A DNA stretch of 64,000 nt, from contig JACJNX010000046.1 of NCBI GenBank assembly GCA_014695255.1, positions 62,001 through 126,000 on the forward strand. Direction: 5' to 3'. Numbering within the stretch: the first letter of the stretch is position 1; every line of letters starts with the position of its first letter. Below the pieces are notes generated by a model. That model searched no databases. It was given only the letters and a program-made list of their open reading frames with translations, and had not been told where the DNA came from. Shown here one piece after another: positions 1 to 9,303 of the stretch. Made by a program: the position numbers and the translations under genes. This stretch comes from Cyanobacteria bacterium FACHB-63. Lineage in GTDB: Bacteria; Cyanobacteriota; Cyanobacteriia; Leptolyngbyales; Leptolyngbyaceae.

Positions 1-867
1 GGGCGAGCCGCGATCGCGCTTGGTGATCCGATCGGACATCCAGAGGACTTGAAAGAAGCGATCGTCTCTTTTCAGCAGTTTTGTAATCAGAACGATTGGT
101 TTCCCACATTCTACGAAGTTCTGCCGGATACTTTGCCGCTGTATCAAACGCTTGGATATCGCTGGGCACAAATTGGCGAAGAAGCAATTATTGATTTGCA
201 TACGTTCAACCTTAAAGGCAAAGCAAATCAAGACTTTAGAACCGCAGTGAATAAGCTCACGAAAGCAGGCTATCGGCTGCAAGTGTACGAGCCACCGATC
301 GATGATGGATTAATCACGCGCTTAAACCCCGTGAGTGATGAGTGGCTGCAATCGAAGCAAGGATCGGAAAAGCAATTTTCGATCGGCTGGTTCGATCGTG
401 AGTACCTCAGCGGTTGTCATATCGCGGTGATTTACGATGCACACGGAAAAATTATTGCTTTCTCGAATCTGCTTTCTGGGTACAACCGCAAAGAAGTCAC
501 CGTAGATCTGATGCGGCATCGCAATGATGCGGAAAAAGGCACAATGGACTTTTTATTTGCCTCGATGCTGCAACACTTTCAGCAAGCGGGATACGATAGC
601 TTCAATTTCAGCTTGTCGCCATTGGCAGGGGTAGGTGAGACTTCTGACTCTTTGCGGGTTGAGAAGGGCTTACACTACTTTTTCGAGCATCTCAATCAGT
701 TCTACAACTTCAAAGGACTGCATCAATTCAAAGAGAAGTTTCGACCACGCTGGGAGCCTCGCTATTTGGTCTATCCGAGTCTAACGGTACTGCCCGATAT
801 TGCGATGGGACTGGTTCGAGCCGATTCGGGCGATCGGCTCTTCGACTACTTGAAATCTGATAGCTGA
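1..867 (+). CDS. DUF2156 / MprF C-terminal domain protein (phosphatidylglycerol lysyltransferase-like), 5' end outside window
   Basis: The frame is open from base 1, so the start lies outside the window. The visible part (about 288 residues) matches the C-terminal GNAT-like catalytic domain of MprF/LpiA enzymes, which transfer an amino acid from aminoacyl-tRNA to phosphatidylglycerol. Supporting motifs are ALGDPIG near the beginning, VTVDLMRHRNDAEKGTMDFL in the middle, and FYNFKGLHQFKEKF followed by WEPRYLVYP near the end, all typical of the family. MprF also has an N-terminal flippase of many membrane helices; whether it is present here cannot be seen. Stand-alone DUF2156 proteins also exist, so the substrate is inferred rather than shown. 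Confidence 0.82.
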   Translation, partial: GRAAIALGDPIGHPEDLKEAIVSFQQFCNQNDWFPTFYEVLPDTLPLYQTLGYRWAQIGEEAIIDLHTFNLKGKANQDFRTAVNKLTKAGYRLQVYEPPIDDGLITRLNPVSDEWLQSKQGSEKQFSIGWFDREYLSGCHIAVIYDAHGKIIAFSNLLSGYNRKEVTVDLMRHRNDAEKGTMDFLFASMLQHFQQAGYDSFNFSLSPLAGVGETSDSLRVEKGLHYFFEHLNQFYNFKGLHQFKEKFRPRWEPRYLVYPSLTVLPDIAMGLVRADSGDRLFDYLKSDS

Positions 868-917
868 GCGTTATTCATCACCACGCCTGATAGAATTACG
901 AAACGTAAAGCAGAGTG

Positions 918-1430
918 ATGATGAACGATCGTATGCAAATGTTGCGAGTCTTTTTCGCGCTGATTTTGGCGCTCATGGTGCTAATCGGCTTGCCAGAAAC
1001 GGTTCAAGCTGCGAGTTCTGGTGCGATTCGAGCGATCGATGATGTGAAAGCCGTGACCAAAGATTACTCTGGACAGAACTTGATTCGAGCCGAGTTTAGC
1101 AATGCTCGACTCTCAGGCAGCAACTTTAGCGGTGCAGATTTGCGCGGCGCTGTGTTTAGCGGTTCGGACTTGAGCAAATCGAATTGGCAAGGAGCCGATT
1201 TTGATAATGGCATTGCTTATCTCACCGACTTATCGGGCGCAAATCTACGCGATGCGGTTTTGACTTCTGCAATGATGATCGGATCTGTATTCAAGGGCGC
1301 ATCAATCACCGGAGCAGATTTTAGCGAAGCTGTGTTGGATCGATCGCAAGTGGTTGAACTCTGTAAAACCGCAAGCGGCGTGAATCCGAAAACTGGGGTC
1401 AGCACTCGCGACTCGCTGGAGTGTCCATAG
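918..1430 (+). CDS. secreted pentapeptide-repeat protein
   Basis: About 170 residues. An N-terminal hydrophobic segment ([18 protein letters not shown]) ending in VQA-A looks like a signal peptide, so the product is probably exported to periplasm or thylakoid lumen. The rest has A(D/N)LXX repeats such as [17 protein letters not shown] and [13 protein letters not shown], which fold as a right-handed beta-helix. A conserved C-terminal tail has two cysteines (ELCKTASG and LECP). It resembles lumenal pentapeptide proteins common in cyanobacteria, whose biochemical role is unknown. Start: GTG 915, ATG 918 and ATG 921 are consecutive; 918 is chosen as the first ATG. Confidence 0.8.
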   Translation: MMNDRMQMLRVFFALILALMVLIGLPETVQAASSGAIRAIDDVKAVTKDYSGQNLIRAEFSNARLSGSNFSGADLRGAVFSGSDLSKSNWQGADFDNGIAYLTDLSGANLRDAVLTSAMMIGSVFKGASITGADFSEAVLDRSQVVELCKTASGVNPKTGVSTRDSLECP

Positions 1431-1490
1431 CGCCCGCAATTTCCGAACAGGTGATCTATCCTGAGAGCAGATCTGTTATCGCTCATCCTC

Positions 1491-1820
1491 ATGCTGAAAT
1501 CCATTCTTGCGGCAAGCGTTCTGTTCAGCGCTTTGCCTACTGTGAGTCTTGCAGCTCCATCTCAGTCGATTAACGCTCAAAACACACCACAACCGACTAC
1601 TGAGCAGATTTACCAAGCCTGTACCCAAGATCGCGCAGAGACATTGCCGAATCCGTTTGTCGATGTTTCTTCAAATCATTGGGCGTATAAAGCGGTGTTA
1701 TCGATGCACTATTGTGGTGCCTTTCGTCGTGCGGCTCCGAGAAGCCTATTTGAGCGCACTCAGCCCACCCCGACAACACCGCAATCGACAATACCGCAAT
1801 CGACAATACCGCAATCTTAG
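1491..1820 (+). CDS. small secreted protein with SLH-like segment
   Basis: 109 residues with an N-terminal signal peptide (LKSILAASVLFSALPTVSLAA). The middle segment NPFVDVSSNHWAYKAVLSM is like the start of an S-layer homology domain, but only one partial repeat is present, so it is not a complete SLH anchor. The C-terminus is a tandem TIPQS repeat encoded by a 15-bp DNA repeat at about 1780-1818, which may vary in copy number between strains. Two cysteines (QACTQ, HYCGAF) could form a disulphide. Function unknown. Confidence 0.6.
   Translation: MLKSILAASVLFSALPTVSLAAPSQSINAQNTPQPTTEQIYQACTQDRAETLPNPFVDVSSNHWAYKAVLSMHYCGAFRRAAPRSLFERTQPTPTTPQSTIPQSTIPQS
1777..1818 (+). repeat. 15-bp in-frame tandem repeat
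   Basis: The unit ACCGCAATCGACAAT is repeated about 2.7 times at the 3' end of the preceding gene and encodes TIPQS. The period is a multiple of three, so copy-number changes would keep the frame. Confidence 0.75.
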
Positions 1821-1836
1821 ATTGCTATAGGTTCTG

Positions 1837-1907
1837 GAGGAGCGAGACCAAAATTCTTGCTCCTCTAAAGTATCGGGGTCGATCGCACCTGACCCCGATA
1901 CTTTAGA
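1837..1907. other. two abutting strong hairpins between genes
   Basis: The first hairpin has a 10-bp stem (1837-1846 with 1856-1865, one G-U pair). The second is a perfect 17-bp stem (1864-1880 with 1891-1907) around a 10-base loop containing GATCGC. Neither is followed by a T-run. They lie between a + strand gene ending at 1820 and the next + strand start at 1972, so they may end or process the upstream transcript or lie in the leader of the downstream gene. Confidence 0.7.
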
Positions 1908-1971
1908 ATCAAAGCTATTCTTGATTGAATTGATCCCCGGCTTGCTTGAGGGACATCTATCTACATCGCTT

Positions 1972-3501
1972 ATGCAAACGTCTCGTGAATCGTCCCGCAA
2001 GTTTCCGCAGCCGCTCGATCGAGTTGCGATCGGGTTAATGCTCGTTCTGATTGTGCTGATCGGAGTTTTGCTGCTCAGCGGCGATCGTAGCGCTCCTAGA
2101 ATCAGAGAGTTTAACTGGGACGGGAAACAGATCGGAGCCGACGATCGCGCCTTTTTGCTGGCGTTTAGTCGTCCGATGGATCATCCCAGCGTTGAGCAAA
2201 ACCTCAAGATTCAGCCAGATTTGAAAGGAAGAATTAGCTGGGCTGGACGACGGATGGCTTACACGCTCGATCAGCCTGCCCCGTATGGCACAGAATTTAC
2301 AGTCTCGCTCACGAATGCTCGCGATCGCTTCAGTAAAGAGGGTGCAAATCGCGGAATTCTGAGAGACTTTCAGGCAAAATTCAAGAGCCGCGATCGTGCC
2401 TTTGCGTTTATTGGAGCCGAAGGAAACGAAGCAGGACGGCTGATTCTCTACAATTTAACGCAGCAAGATAAAAAAATTCTTACACCGGAAAATCTAGCGG
2501 TGATGGACTTCAAAGCCTATCCGCAAAGCGACAGAATTTTGTTCAGTGCCGTTGAACGAACCAACCCGCCGCAATCTTTAGCAGAACAAAAGCTCTTCAC
2601 AGTCACAACTGGAATTCAAATTAACGATCCGGCTGATCTAGGTGCTCCTTCGGCTCCGACTGCCTCTGCTTCTCCAACCCAACCCGGACAAATTACCCAA
2701 ATTCTCGACAATCGCGACTACCAAAACCTCAGATTTGACTTATCTCAAGATGGTCGAACGATCGTCGTACAACGCCTCAGTCGTCGCGATCCCAACGATG
2801 CAGGAGCCTGGCTGCTGCGAGATGGTCAACCCGCAAACCCGATCAGCAATCAACAAACCGGCGGCGATTTTCTGATCACGCCGGATGGCAGTTCGATCGC
2901 GGTGGCTCAAGGGCAAGGACTCGCGATTTTGCCCTTGCAGCCGAACGCTGAGCAAGACCAAACCCAACCGCTCGACTTCTTACCGAAATTTGGCACGGTG
3001 CTAAATTTCTCCCCGGATGGAACGGCGGCAGTGATGGTGAAATTTAACACCGACTACACGCGATCGATGTTCCTCGTCTCGCAAGGGGTACAGAAAGAAA
3101 TTCTCAAAATTTCAGGCTCGATTGTCAGCGCCAACTTTGATCCAAATAATCAAGTGCTGTATTGCTTGTTAACGAATCTGATTCCGGGCAATACGTTTCA
3201 AGAACAGCCTTATCTTGCGGCGATCGACCTCAAGGCAGCGCGGGAAGGAAAGCCGATGGAGCAGACTCTACGCCCATTAGTGTTGTTGCCTAACCAGCGA
3301 GAAATTCAGATTGATTTAGCTCCCGATGGCAAGGCGTTGATTTTTGATCAAACGCAGGCAGACGATCGTGCCAAATCTGAAGTGAGTCAGGCTTTATCAG
3401 GAAGTAAGCTGTGGCTGCTGCCGCTCAAAGGGGATCTCAGCGCCAAAGCTCAGCCAGAAGAATTGCCCTTCCGGGGTCTGCACCCACGATGGTTGCCCTA
3501 G
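1972..3501 (+). CDS. membrane-anchored Ig-like/beta-propeller protein
   Basis: 509 residues from ATG 1972; a TTG at 1921 would add 17 residues with no visible ribosome site. One transmembrane helix (VAIGLMLVLIVLIGVLLLSG) near the N-terminus suggests a type II anchor with a periplasmic body. Residues about 45-125 (DRAFLLAFSRPMDH, YTLDQPAPYGTEFTVSL) resemble a bacterial Ig-like (Big_5) domain. The remainder has repeated beta-strand units of the WD40/TolB-like type (DFLITPDGSSIAVAQG, GTVLNFSPDGTAAVMVKF, IQIDLAPDGKALIFDQ), separated by a Pro/Ser/Thr-rich linker near residue 235. No catalytic motif is seen; a scaffold or sensor role is a guess. Confidence 0.7.
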   Translation: MQTSRESSRKFPQPLDRVAIGLMLVLIVLIGVLLLSGDRSAPRIREFNWDGKQIGADDRAFLLAFSRPMDHPSVEQNLKIQPDLKGRISWAGRRMAYTLDQPAPYGTEFTVSLTNARDRFSKEGANRGILRDFQAKFKSRDRAFAFIGAEGNEAGRLILYNLTQQDKKILTPENLAVMDFKAYPQSDRILFSAVERTNPPQSLAEQKLFTVTTGIQINDPADLGAPSAPTASASPTQPGQITQILDNRDYQNLRFDLSQDGRTIVVQRLSRRDPNDAGAWLLRDGQPANPISNQQTGGDFLITPDGSSIAVAQGQGLAILPLQPNAEQDQTQPLDFLPKFGTVLNFSPDGTAAVMVKFNTDYTRSMFLVSQGVQKEILKISGSIVSANFDPNNQVLYCLLTNLIPGNTFQEQPYLAAIDLKAAREGKPMEQTLRPLVLLPNQREIQIDLAPDGKALIFDQTQADDRAKSEVSQALSGSKLWLLPLKGDLSAKAQPEELPFRGLHPRWLP

Positions 3502-3551
3502 TTTGCGTTACTTTAATAAAGAACATCTTTTGATAGCGCGATCGCCCTTAC

Positions 3552-4367
3552 ATGAACATTCTGAGCAATCTTCTTCCGACTCCCAAGCCTGCCAAAAACC
3601 GTCGTGGGATTGAAATTAAATCCGATCGCGAAATCGAAATCATGCGGCAAGCTTCGCGCATCGTTGCAACCGTTCTGAAAGAAATCTCAGAAATGGTCGA
3701 ACCGGGTATGACAACCTGGGATCTCGATGTTCATGCAGAAAAGCGAATCCGCGAAATGGGCGCAACTCCAAGCTTTAAGGGCTATCACGGGTTTCCGGCT
3801 TCGATTTGTTCGAGTATTAACCAAGAAGTTGTGCATGGAATTCCGAATAAGAAAAAGGTGATTCGGACGGGCGATGTTCTCAAGGTTGATACTGGAGCAT
3901 TTTTTGAAGGATTCCACGGGGATTCCTGCATTACGATCGCAGTCGGTCAAGTCGTCCCAGATGCGGCAAAACTGATTCATGTTGCAGAGCAAGCTCTCTA
4001 TAAAGGGATTGAGCAAGTCCGGGCGGGTGCATTTCTGCTCGATTTAGCAGGTGCTATCCAGGATTATGTCGAATCGAACGGCTTCAAGGTTGTGGAGGAC
4101 TTCACCGGACACGGCGTAGGGCGCAATCTGCATGAAGAACCTTCTGTGTTCAATTTCAGAACCTATCAAATGCCGAATGTGAAATTGAGAGCGGGGATGA
4201 CGTTGGCGATCGAGCCGATTGTCAACGCTGGATCAAAAAATACGCGAATTTTGCCCGATCGCTGGACAGCCGTAACTGTAGATCGATCGCTCTCCGCGCA
4301 GTTTGAGCACACGGTTTTGGTGACAGAAACTGGATATGAAATTTTGACCGATCGCGGCTTGGTTTAG
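3552..4367 (+). CDS. map: methionine aminopeptidase type I (copy 1)
   Basis: 271 residues. It removes the initiator methionine from nascent proteins in the cytoplasm. The five metal ligands of the family are all visible: D113 (KVDTG), D124 (HGDSC), H187 (GHGVG), E221 (AIEP) and E252 (FEH), together with substrate-contacting H95 (VVHGIP). There is no N-terminal zinc-finger extension, only a short basic leader ([18 protein letters not shown]), so this is a type Ia/c-like enzyme. A second complete copy lies at 55020-55835 on the other strand. The two differ clearly in sequence, so they are old paralogues rather than a recent duplication. Confidence 0.95.
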   Translation: MNILSNLLPTPKPAKNRRGIEIKSDREIEIMRQASRIVATVLKEISEMVEPGMTTWDLDVHAEKRIREMGATPSFKGYHGFPASICSSINQEVVHGIPNKKKVIRTGDVLKVDTGAFFEGFHGDSCITIAVGQVVPDAAKLIHVAEQALYKGIEQVRAGAFLLDLAGAIQDYVESNGFKVVEDFTGHGVGRNLHEEPSVFNFRTYQMPNVKLRAGMTLAIEPIVNAGSKNTRILPDRWTAVTVDRSLSAQFEHTVLVTETGYEILTDRGLV

Positions 4368-4448
4368 CGCGATCGCTGAATGCGATACATTCATCCTGCC
4401 AGAGTTTTAATAGAATCAGGAGTATCATCTATGGCGATTGATTCTTGA

Positions 4449-6134
4449 ATGCTTGACTCTGGCACTTTTACACCCCAATCACACCCTGCGTCGGACAGCC
4501 TACGTCCGCGCTCGATCCGTCCAATCGGCACGTATGCGCTTTATGGCTTAGCGGTCTGGCGCGATCGGTTCGTGGCGCTAGATACGATCCGGGGTTTTTT
4601 ACTGCAAATTAATCCCCGGAACGATAACACGATCGTTCTCAACTCTTGCCACACTGACCAGTTTATCGATGCAAAAGGCTTTGCGATCTGGGAAGAAACA
4701 ATCTGGTTTACCAAAGACAACAGCGTTTACTTTTGCACGTTTGAGCAATTTGAGCCGCAACTGTTTACGACTCTGCCCTACGATATCGATGGTGTCGGCG
4801 TTTGGGAATCTACGATTTATGTGACTTCTCAGAAGTTAGGCTATGTCCTAATTTACGAGCGCAACACAAAGCGCAAAATCACGCAGTTTCCACTGCCTGG
4901 AGTGGGTGTGACCAACCTGACGGTGCGGGGCGAAGAGTTGTGGCTGTGCGATCGTACCGAAGAGACGGTGTATTGTCTCGATCGTGCGACCGGAGAGCTT
5001 CAGTTTAGTATGCTGACTCCGTTTGAAAATCCAACCGCGATCGCTTTTTTGCATAATCCCAACACAGATCAATCAACGCTGTATGTCTCGTATGCAGGAG
5101 AAGAAGCTTATATTCGCGATAATCCAAATGCTGATCCGAATTTAGAGTTAACGTATCGCGATCGTACTTTTATTCATCCACTTTATTTTCGTTATTATCC
5201 CGATGAGCGCTATACGCTCTCGAACGGATATTTAATTGAAATGACGTATGTTGAGGAATTACTGCCGCTCGATGAAGTAGAAATCCAGAATTTAGAATGG
5301 CGAATTGCATTACCCGCAGAGACGCATCGACAAAAGATTCGCAGCGTTGAAGCGATCGGTCTTCCGTTTACCGAAGACGTGCAGGAAGGGCAACGAGTTG
5401 CTGTGTTTAACTTCGATTCGCTCAAGTCTCAGGAGCGACATATCTTCGGCTGGAAAGCGCTATTAGAGGTACGAGGCATCAAGTATCGATTCGACTTTGA
5501 AGCGGTCGAGAATGCTCCCGACTTGAGCGCAGAGCTTCGTGATCGCTATCTGGTGGATGATGATGAGTTAGCAATGGATACGCCTACGATTCAGCAAGCG
5601 GCAAGAGAAGCGATCGGCACCGAAACGAACATCCTTCGCAAGATGCTGAAAATTCGCAATTATGTCTACGATCGCTTGTCTTACGGCATTAAACCTCACA
5701 TTGATTCTCCCGATGTTGTGCTTGAACGCGGGATTGGTTCCTGTGGTGAATACGTTGGTGTGCTGTTAGCATTGGCGCGGTTGAATGGAATTGCCTGTCG
5801 GACTGTAGGACGATATAAATGTCCGGCGTTTGCCGATCGTCAGAATGTACCGCTTGAACCCGACTACAATCACGTTTGGATCGAGTTTTACATTCCCGGT
5901 TACGGCTGGCTACCAATGGAATCGAACCCCGATGACATTGTTGAGCGAGGACCCTACCCAACCCGATTTTTTATGGGCTTGCCCTGGTATCACGCGGAAA
6001 TTGGGAAAGGGATTTCGTTTGAATCGCTTAGATCTCAAGGAAAGCCGCTAGGGGATTTGATGGATATCTCGATCGGCGATCTTGCCCTGAATCACATCCG
6101 GTTTATGATCCTCGAAGAGTTGCCACCGCCATAA
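4449..6134 (+). CDS. transglutaminase-like domain protein with N-terminal propeller-like region
   Basis: 561 residues. The C-terminal part carries the transglutaminase-like cysteine-protease triad in its usual contexts: Cys in GIGSCGEYVGVLLALARLNG, His in NHVWIEFYIPGYGWLPME and the following Asp in SNPDDIVERG. Residues about 20-250 contain repeated strands (YALYGLAVWRDRFVALD, LWLCDRTEETVYCLDR) like an NHL/SMP-30 beta-propeller. No signal peptide is obvious. Such proteins act as peptidases or amidases in bacteria, but the substrate is unknown. It stands alone between map and a small membrane protein. Confidence 0.8.
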   Translation: MLDSGTFTPQSHPASDSLRPRSIRPIGTYALYGLAVWRDRFVALDTIRGFLLQINPRNDNTIVLNSCHTDQFIDAKGFAIWEETIWFTKDNSVYFCTFEQFEPQLFTTLPYDIDGVGVWESTIYVTSQKLGYVLIYERNTKRKITQFPLPGVGVTNLTVRGEELWLCDRTEETVYCLDRATGELQFSMLTPFENPTAIAFLHNPNTDQSTLYVSYAGEEAYIRDNPNADPNLELTYRDRTFIHPLYFRYYPDERYTLSNGYLIEMTYVEELLPLDEVEIQNLEWRIALPAETHRQKIRSVEAIGLPFTEDVQEGQRVAVFNFDSLKSQERHIFGWKALLEVRGIKYRFDFEAVENAPDLSAELRDRYLVDDDELAMDTPTIQQAAREAIGTETNILRKMLKIRNYVYDRLSYGIKPHIDSPDVVLERGIGSCGEYVGVLLALARLNGIACRTVGRYKCPAFADRQNVPLEPDYNHVWIEFYIPGYGWLPMESNPDDIVERGPYPTRFFMGLPWYHAEIGKGISFESLRSQGKPLGDLMDISIGDLALNHIRFMILEELPPP

Positions 6135-6206
6135 TTGAGGGGTGACGATCGGATCTGCATCGTTTGGGCTAGAGTAATTAGATTCAATCATTCGAGCGAT
6201 TGAGGA

Positions 6207-6491
6207 ATGGAGCTTCTATTACTTGCAGGTTCGATCGTCATCACAGTTCTAGTCTTTTTCTGGCTTATTCGAGTGATCAGAGCCACGCTGAAAACTGCGT
6301 TATTGATTGCTGCGATCGTGTTTGCACTGCAATTTTTTGGCATTGGGGGCGATCGGATCTTCTCCGAACTTCGCAAAATCTTTGGCTATCTCTGGCGCTT
6401 TGTTCCGGGACAGCAATCTTTTAATGTTGATCAGGTCATGTATCAAGTTGCACACATTGCTCATGCTGCTTTCAGGCAACTTTCAAACTGA
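6207..6491 (+). CDS. small membrane protein of unknown function
   Basis: 94 residues with two closely spaced hydrophobic segments at the N-terminus (LLLLAGSIVITVLVFFWLI and TALLIAAIVFALQFFGIGG), followed by a soluble tail rich in aromatic residues. A GAGGA motif lies immediately before the ATG. The reading frame is uninterrupted and has genuine membrane-protein character, but no family is recognised. Confidence 0.55.
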   Translation: MELLLLAGSIVITVLVFFWLIRVIRATLKTALLIAAIVFALQFFGIGGDRIFSELRKIFGYLWRFVPGQQSFNVDQVMYQVAHIAHAAFRQLSN

Positions 6492-6624
6492 TAATTGCGC
6501 TCAGTTCAGCAGCAAAATGAATGTGTGATTAATTTTTAGAAGAAAAATCGCATTGCTCTCAACTTCAGAGTAGTAAGTATAATCGCAGTGGTTCTTCACA
6601 GCCTGTAACAAAAGGCACTAGCTC

Positions 6625-7362
6625 ATGCTGAAAAACGCAGCGATCGCGACTCTGATTCTTTCAAGTACCGCTCTAGCAGCGACCTTACCTGCTCACGCTC
6701 TAACACTCGTTGAATACACCTTTGAAACCAATGTTGTGACTCCTGCTACCGTTAGCACTGATGTTACAGCCAGCGACTTTGGAGTGACTGGTATTACTCC
6801 AGCCTCAGCATCATCACCAACAGGATTTAACGCTGGAAATCCGGGTCGAGCGATTAATTATCAAGCTTGGGGAACAACCTCGACGATCGATTTAGGCAAG
6901 TTTTATAGCTTCGATATCACGCCGAATAGCGGCAGAAGCATGAGCCTTAACACGCTGACCTTTGATGCACAACGATCAGGAACAACAGGACCACAGACGA
7001 TTGAGGTTCGCTCCAGTCTGGATAACTATGCAACAGGCTTACCGTTCACCTTGCCTACTGCCACGACAACCGCAACCGCAAATGGAACTTTCACTGGTTA
7101 TACAGTCTCTCTCTCATCACCGTCCTTTCAAAATTTAACTAATCCAGTCATCTTCAGAATTTATGGGTACGGTGCAACTGCTGCAGGCGGAACACTGAGA
7201 CTGGATGATGTCATCCTAGATGGTTCCACTCAAGCAGCAGTTCCCGTTCCTTTTGGTTTTACTCCTGTCTGGGGAGTTGCTGTAAATGGAGTCGTGTTTG
7301 GATTGCGAAAACTGAGAAATAGACAGTTGAGAAGCACTTCTGAGAGTAGTGTTAAAGCTTAG
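6625..7362 (+). CDS. exported protein with C-terminal PEP-CTERM-like sorting signal
   Basis: 245 residues. A signal peptide (AAIATLILSSTALAATLPAHA) is followed by a Thr/Ser-rich beta-strand domain (EYTFETN, DLGKFYSFDITPNSGRS, LRLDDVILDG) like those of extracellular adhesion-type proteins. The C-terminus has the layout of exosortase-type signals: a VPVPFGFTP motif, a hydrophobic stretch (VWGVAVNGVVFGL) and a basic cluster (RKLRNRQLR). The motif resembles cyanobacterial PEP/PFE-CTERM variants rather than the classical form. A 25-residue tail follows the basic cluster, which is longer than usual. The matching exosortase is not in this window. Confidence 0.7.
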   Translation: MLKNAAIATLILSSTALAATLPAHALTLVEYTFETNVVTPATVSTDVTASDFGVTGITPASASSPTGFNAGNPGRAINYQAWGTTSTIDLGKFYSFDITPNSGRSMSLNTLTFDAQRSGTTGPQTIEVRSSLDNYATGLPFTLPTATTTATANGTFTGYTVSLSSPSFQNLTNPVIFRIYGYGATAAGGTLRLDDVILDGSTQAAVPVPFGFTPVWGVAVNGVVFGLRKLRNRQLRSTSESSVKA

Positions 7363-7415
7363 ACCCAGCGCTAGTAGGTTTGAATGGCGCGATCGCCAGA
7401 ACGATCGCTCCATCC

Positions 7416-8189
7416 CTAATACCCGCCCAACTTACCGCGCCGCTTGGTTTCCCGCTCCGACCAGCGAAAGAGAAAAAGACCGATCGCAAAGTAAATCGCG
7501 CCATTCAAAAATGCGGCTCCCAACGCAATCCAATCTACTCCCGCCTGCCGTGCCATCAAATCCCGAATCACCCCTGCACCCGTTGTCATCGGGATTGCAT
7601 AGCCTAAAAGTCGTTGCCATCCTGTCCAAGTTTCTGTCGGAATCGTCAACACAAACAGCAATGAGAAGTTTAGAATTCCAGCAATTTGTTGAACGGTTTT
7701 GAAAATTAGCGTCAGACTCGCGATCGCGAATGCAAGCCCATACGCACCTAGAATAACCGTAATTAATGGCAAAATTATCACGGGCGAAAATGTAAGCCAT
7801 CGCCCAGTTAACGCCATAATAATCAGTAATACAAACGTAATCAAAATCAATTGAAACATTAGATCAGAGACAGCTCTTAACAACAAGATATTTCTAATCT
7901 TGAACGGCGAAATGAATAGCTGTTCCAATGTTCCAACTTGCGCTTCTCGCTGTATGCTGGCATTCACGCCATTCATAATAAAGATGATGAGCGACCACAA
8001 AATATAGCCAACAATCACACTATCTAAGCGATCGCCGAATCGAACATTTCCCCCTGCAATATATCCAACACTAAGAAACAATCCGTAAAACGTCACGGTT
8101 AACGCAACGATTCCGCCGAAAAGCTCATGTGCATAACGCTTGTATTGAATCCAACTCCACTTCAGTTGGGCAACGAATAACTCAAACAT
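7416..8189 (-). CDS. ABC-2 type transporter permease
   Basis: 257 residues with about six transmembrane segments and the layout of ABC-2 exporters (DrrB/NodJ type): a cytoplasmic N-terminus, a conserved segment NGVNASIQREAQVGTLEQLFISPF, then a long hydrophobic half ending in RWSERETKRRGKLGGY. It pairs with the ATPase encoded just upstream: the ATPase stop codon (8190-8192) directly abuts this ATG (8187-8189), so the two are almost certainly cotranscribed and translationally coupled. The exported substrate (drug, lipid or polysaccharide) cannot be told. Confidence 0.85.
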   Translation of the reverse strand: MFELFVAQLKWSWIQYKRYAHELFGGIVALTVTFYGLFLSVGYIAGGNVRFGDRLDSVIVGYILWSLIIFIMNGVNASIQREAQVGTLEQLFISPFKIRNILLLRAVSDLMFQLILITFVLLIIMALTGRWLTFSPVIILPLITVILGAYGLAFAIASLTLIFKTVQQIAGILNFSLLFVLTIPTETWTGWQRLLGYAIPMTTGAGVIRDLMARQAGVDWIALGAAFLNGAIYFAIGLFLFRWSERETKRRGKLGGY

Positions 8190-9098
8190 TTATTTTTTCA
8201 CCAATTTGAGAAACACATCGACTAAATTTGCTTGATCTTTTTCCATCCGCACGATCGAGAACGGCTTCAAAATTTCCAGCGCGTGATACAGCCATTCAGT
8301 CTGACGAACATAAACCGTTTTGCCTTCAATCACCGCATCGATCGCGCTTAATTTGCTAATGCGATCGTCGTCTAATTCCTGCTCTAATTCAATTCGATAT
8401 GAATCGCCGGAAAACTGCTGAATGAGCGTCTCGGTTCTTTCTTGTGCGACAAGTTCGCCTTCCTTGATAATTGCAACGCGATCAGACAGTTCTTCAGCAA
8501 TATCAAGCTGGTGAGTGGTTAATAAAATTCCTCGTCCCTCTGCCGCAATCTCTCGCACTAACCGCTTCACCGTCTGAGTCGCTTCTACATCTAGCCCCAA
8601 AGTCGGTTCATCCAGCAGAAGTAACTGCGGTTCGTGAATCAACGCAACAGCGATCGCCAACTTTTGCTGCATTCCGCGTGAGAGATTTTGAACGATCGTC
8701 GTTCGCTTCGGCATCAGTTCAAATCGCTCTAGTAAAGCCTTAGCTCTCTGTCGCGCCACGTACCCGCTTAATCCCCGCAGCACCCCAAAATACTCTAAAT
8801 TCTCCTCCGGAGTCAGCCGCCAGTAAACATTCCGATTGCCTTCGAGAACAGCGCCAACCGATTTAAGCGCGATCGACTGGCGATGCGGATCTCGTCCAGC
8901 GATTTTGACCTGTCCGCGATCGGGCAGAATCAACCCCGCAATCATTTTGATCGTCGTTGTTTTTCCGGCTCCATTTGCGCCCAGAAACGCCAAGACTTCA
9001 CCCGCACCGATATTAAAAGAGACATTTCTTACGGCTTCAACAGTCTTTCCGCCACTCTGATATGTCTTTTGTAATTGCTCAACTTCTAGAACTTGCAT
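8190..9098 (-). CDS. ABC transporter ATP-binding protein (ABC-2 exporter type)
   Basis: 302 residues from the ATG at 9098; a GTG at 9110 would add four residues. All nucleotide-binding motifs are intact: Walker A GANGAGKTTT, signature LSRGMQQKLAIA, Walker B LLLLDEPTLGLD and the H-loop TTHQLD. The C-terminal 80 residues after IIKEGELVAQ form the extra domain seen in DrrA-like exporters. It is the first gene of a two-gene operon with the permease at 7416-8189. The opposite-strand bilin lyase gene starts about 200 bp away, so both promoters share this gap. Confidence 0.88.
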   Translation of the reverse strand: MQVLEVEQLQKTYQSGGKTVEAVRNVSFNIGAGEVLAFLGANGAGKTTTIKMIAGLILPDRGQVKIAGRDPHRQSIALKSVGAVLEGNRNVYWRLTPEENLEYFGVLRGLSGYVARQRAKALLERFELMPKRTTIVQNLSRGMQQKLAIAVALIHEPQLLLLDEPTLGLDVEATQTVKRLVREIAAEGRGILLTTHQLDIAEELSDRVAIIKEGELVAQERTETLIQQFSGDSYRIELEQELDDDRISKLSAIDAVIEGKTVYVRQTEWLYHALEILKPFSIVRMEKDQANLVDVFLKLVKK

Positions 9099-9303
9099 CA
9101 ACTTGCACACGCGACACTCTTATCTGTCTTGATCATGACAGACTTATTCCTCTATCGGGGGTCTATTGCTGACCTACCCATTTCTGAGTATATTAAGATT
9201 TGTGAATTTAGGCTTGATTAAATCTAACGGAAGTGGTGCAACTTCCGAATCAAAGCATATAAGTGCTGTAGCTACTATCTACTCTCTCGAAGGAGCGGTG
9301 TTT

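Noticed and set aside
1777-1818. CRISPR-like short repeats
   Set aside because: The repeats are contiguous 15-mers without spacers, inside a coding frame.
9166-9303. N-terminal extension of the bilin lyase from TTG 9166
   Set aside because: The added 46 residues have no family match and an AGGAG at 9291 points to GTG 9304.
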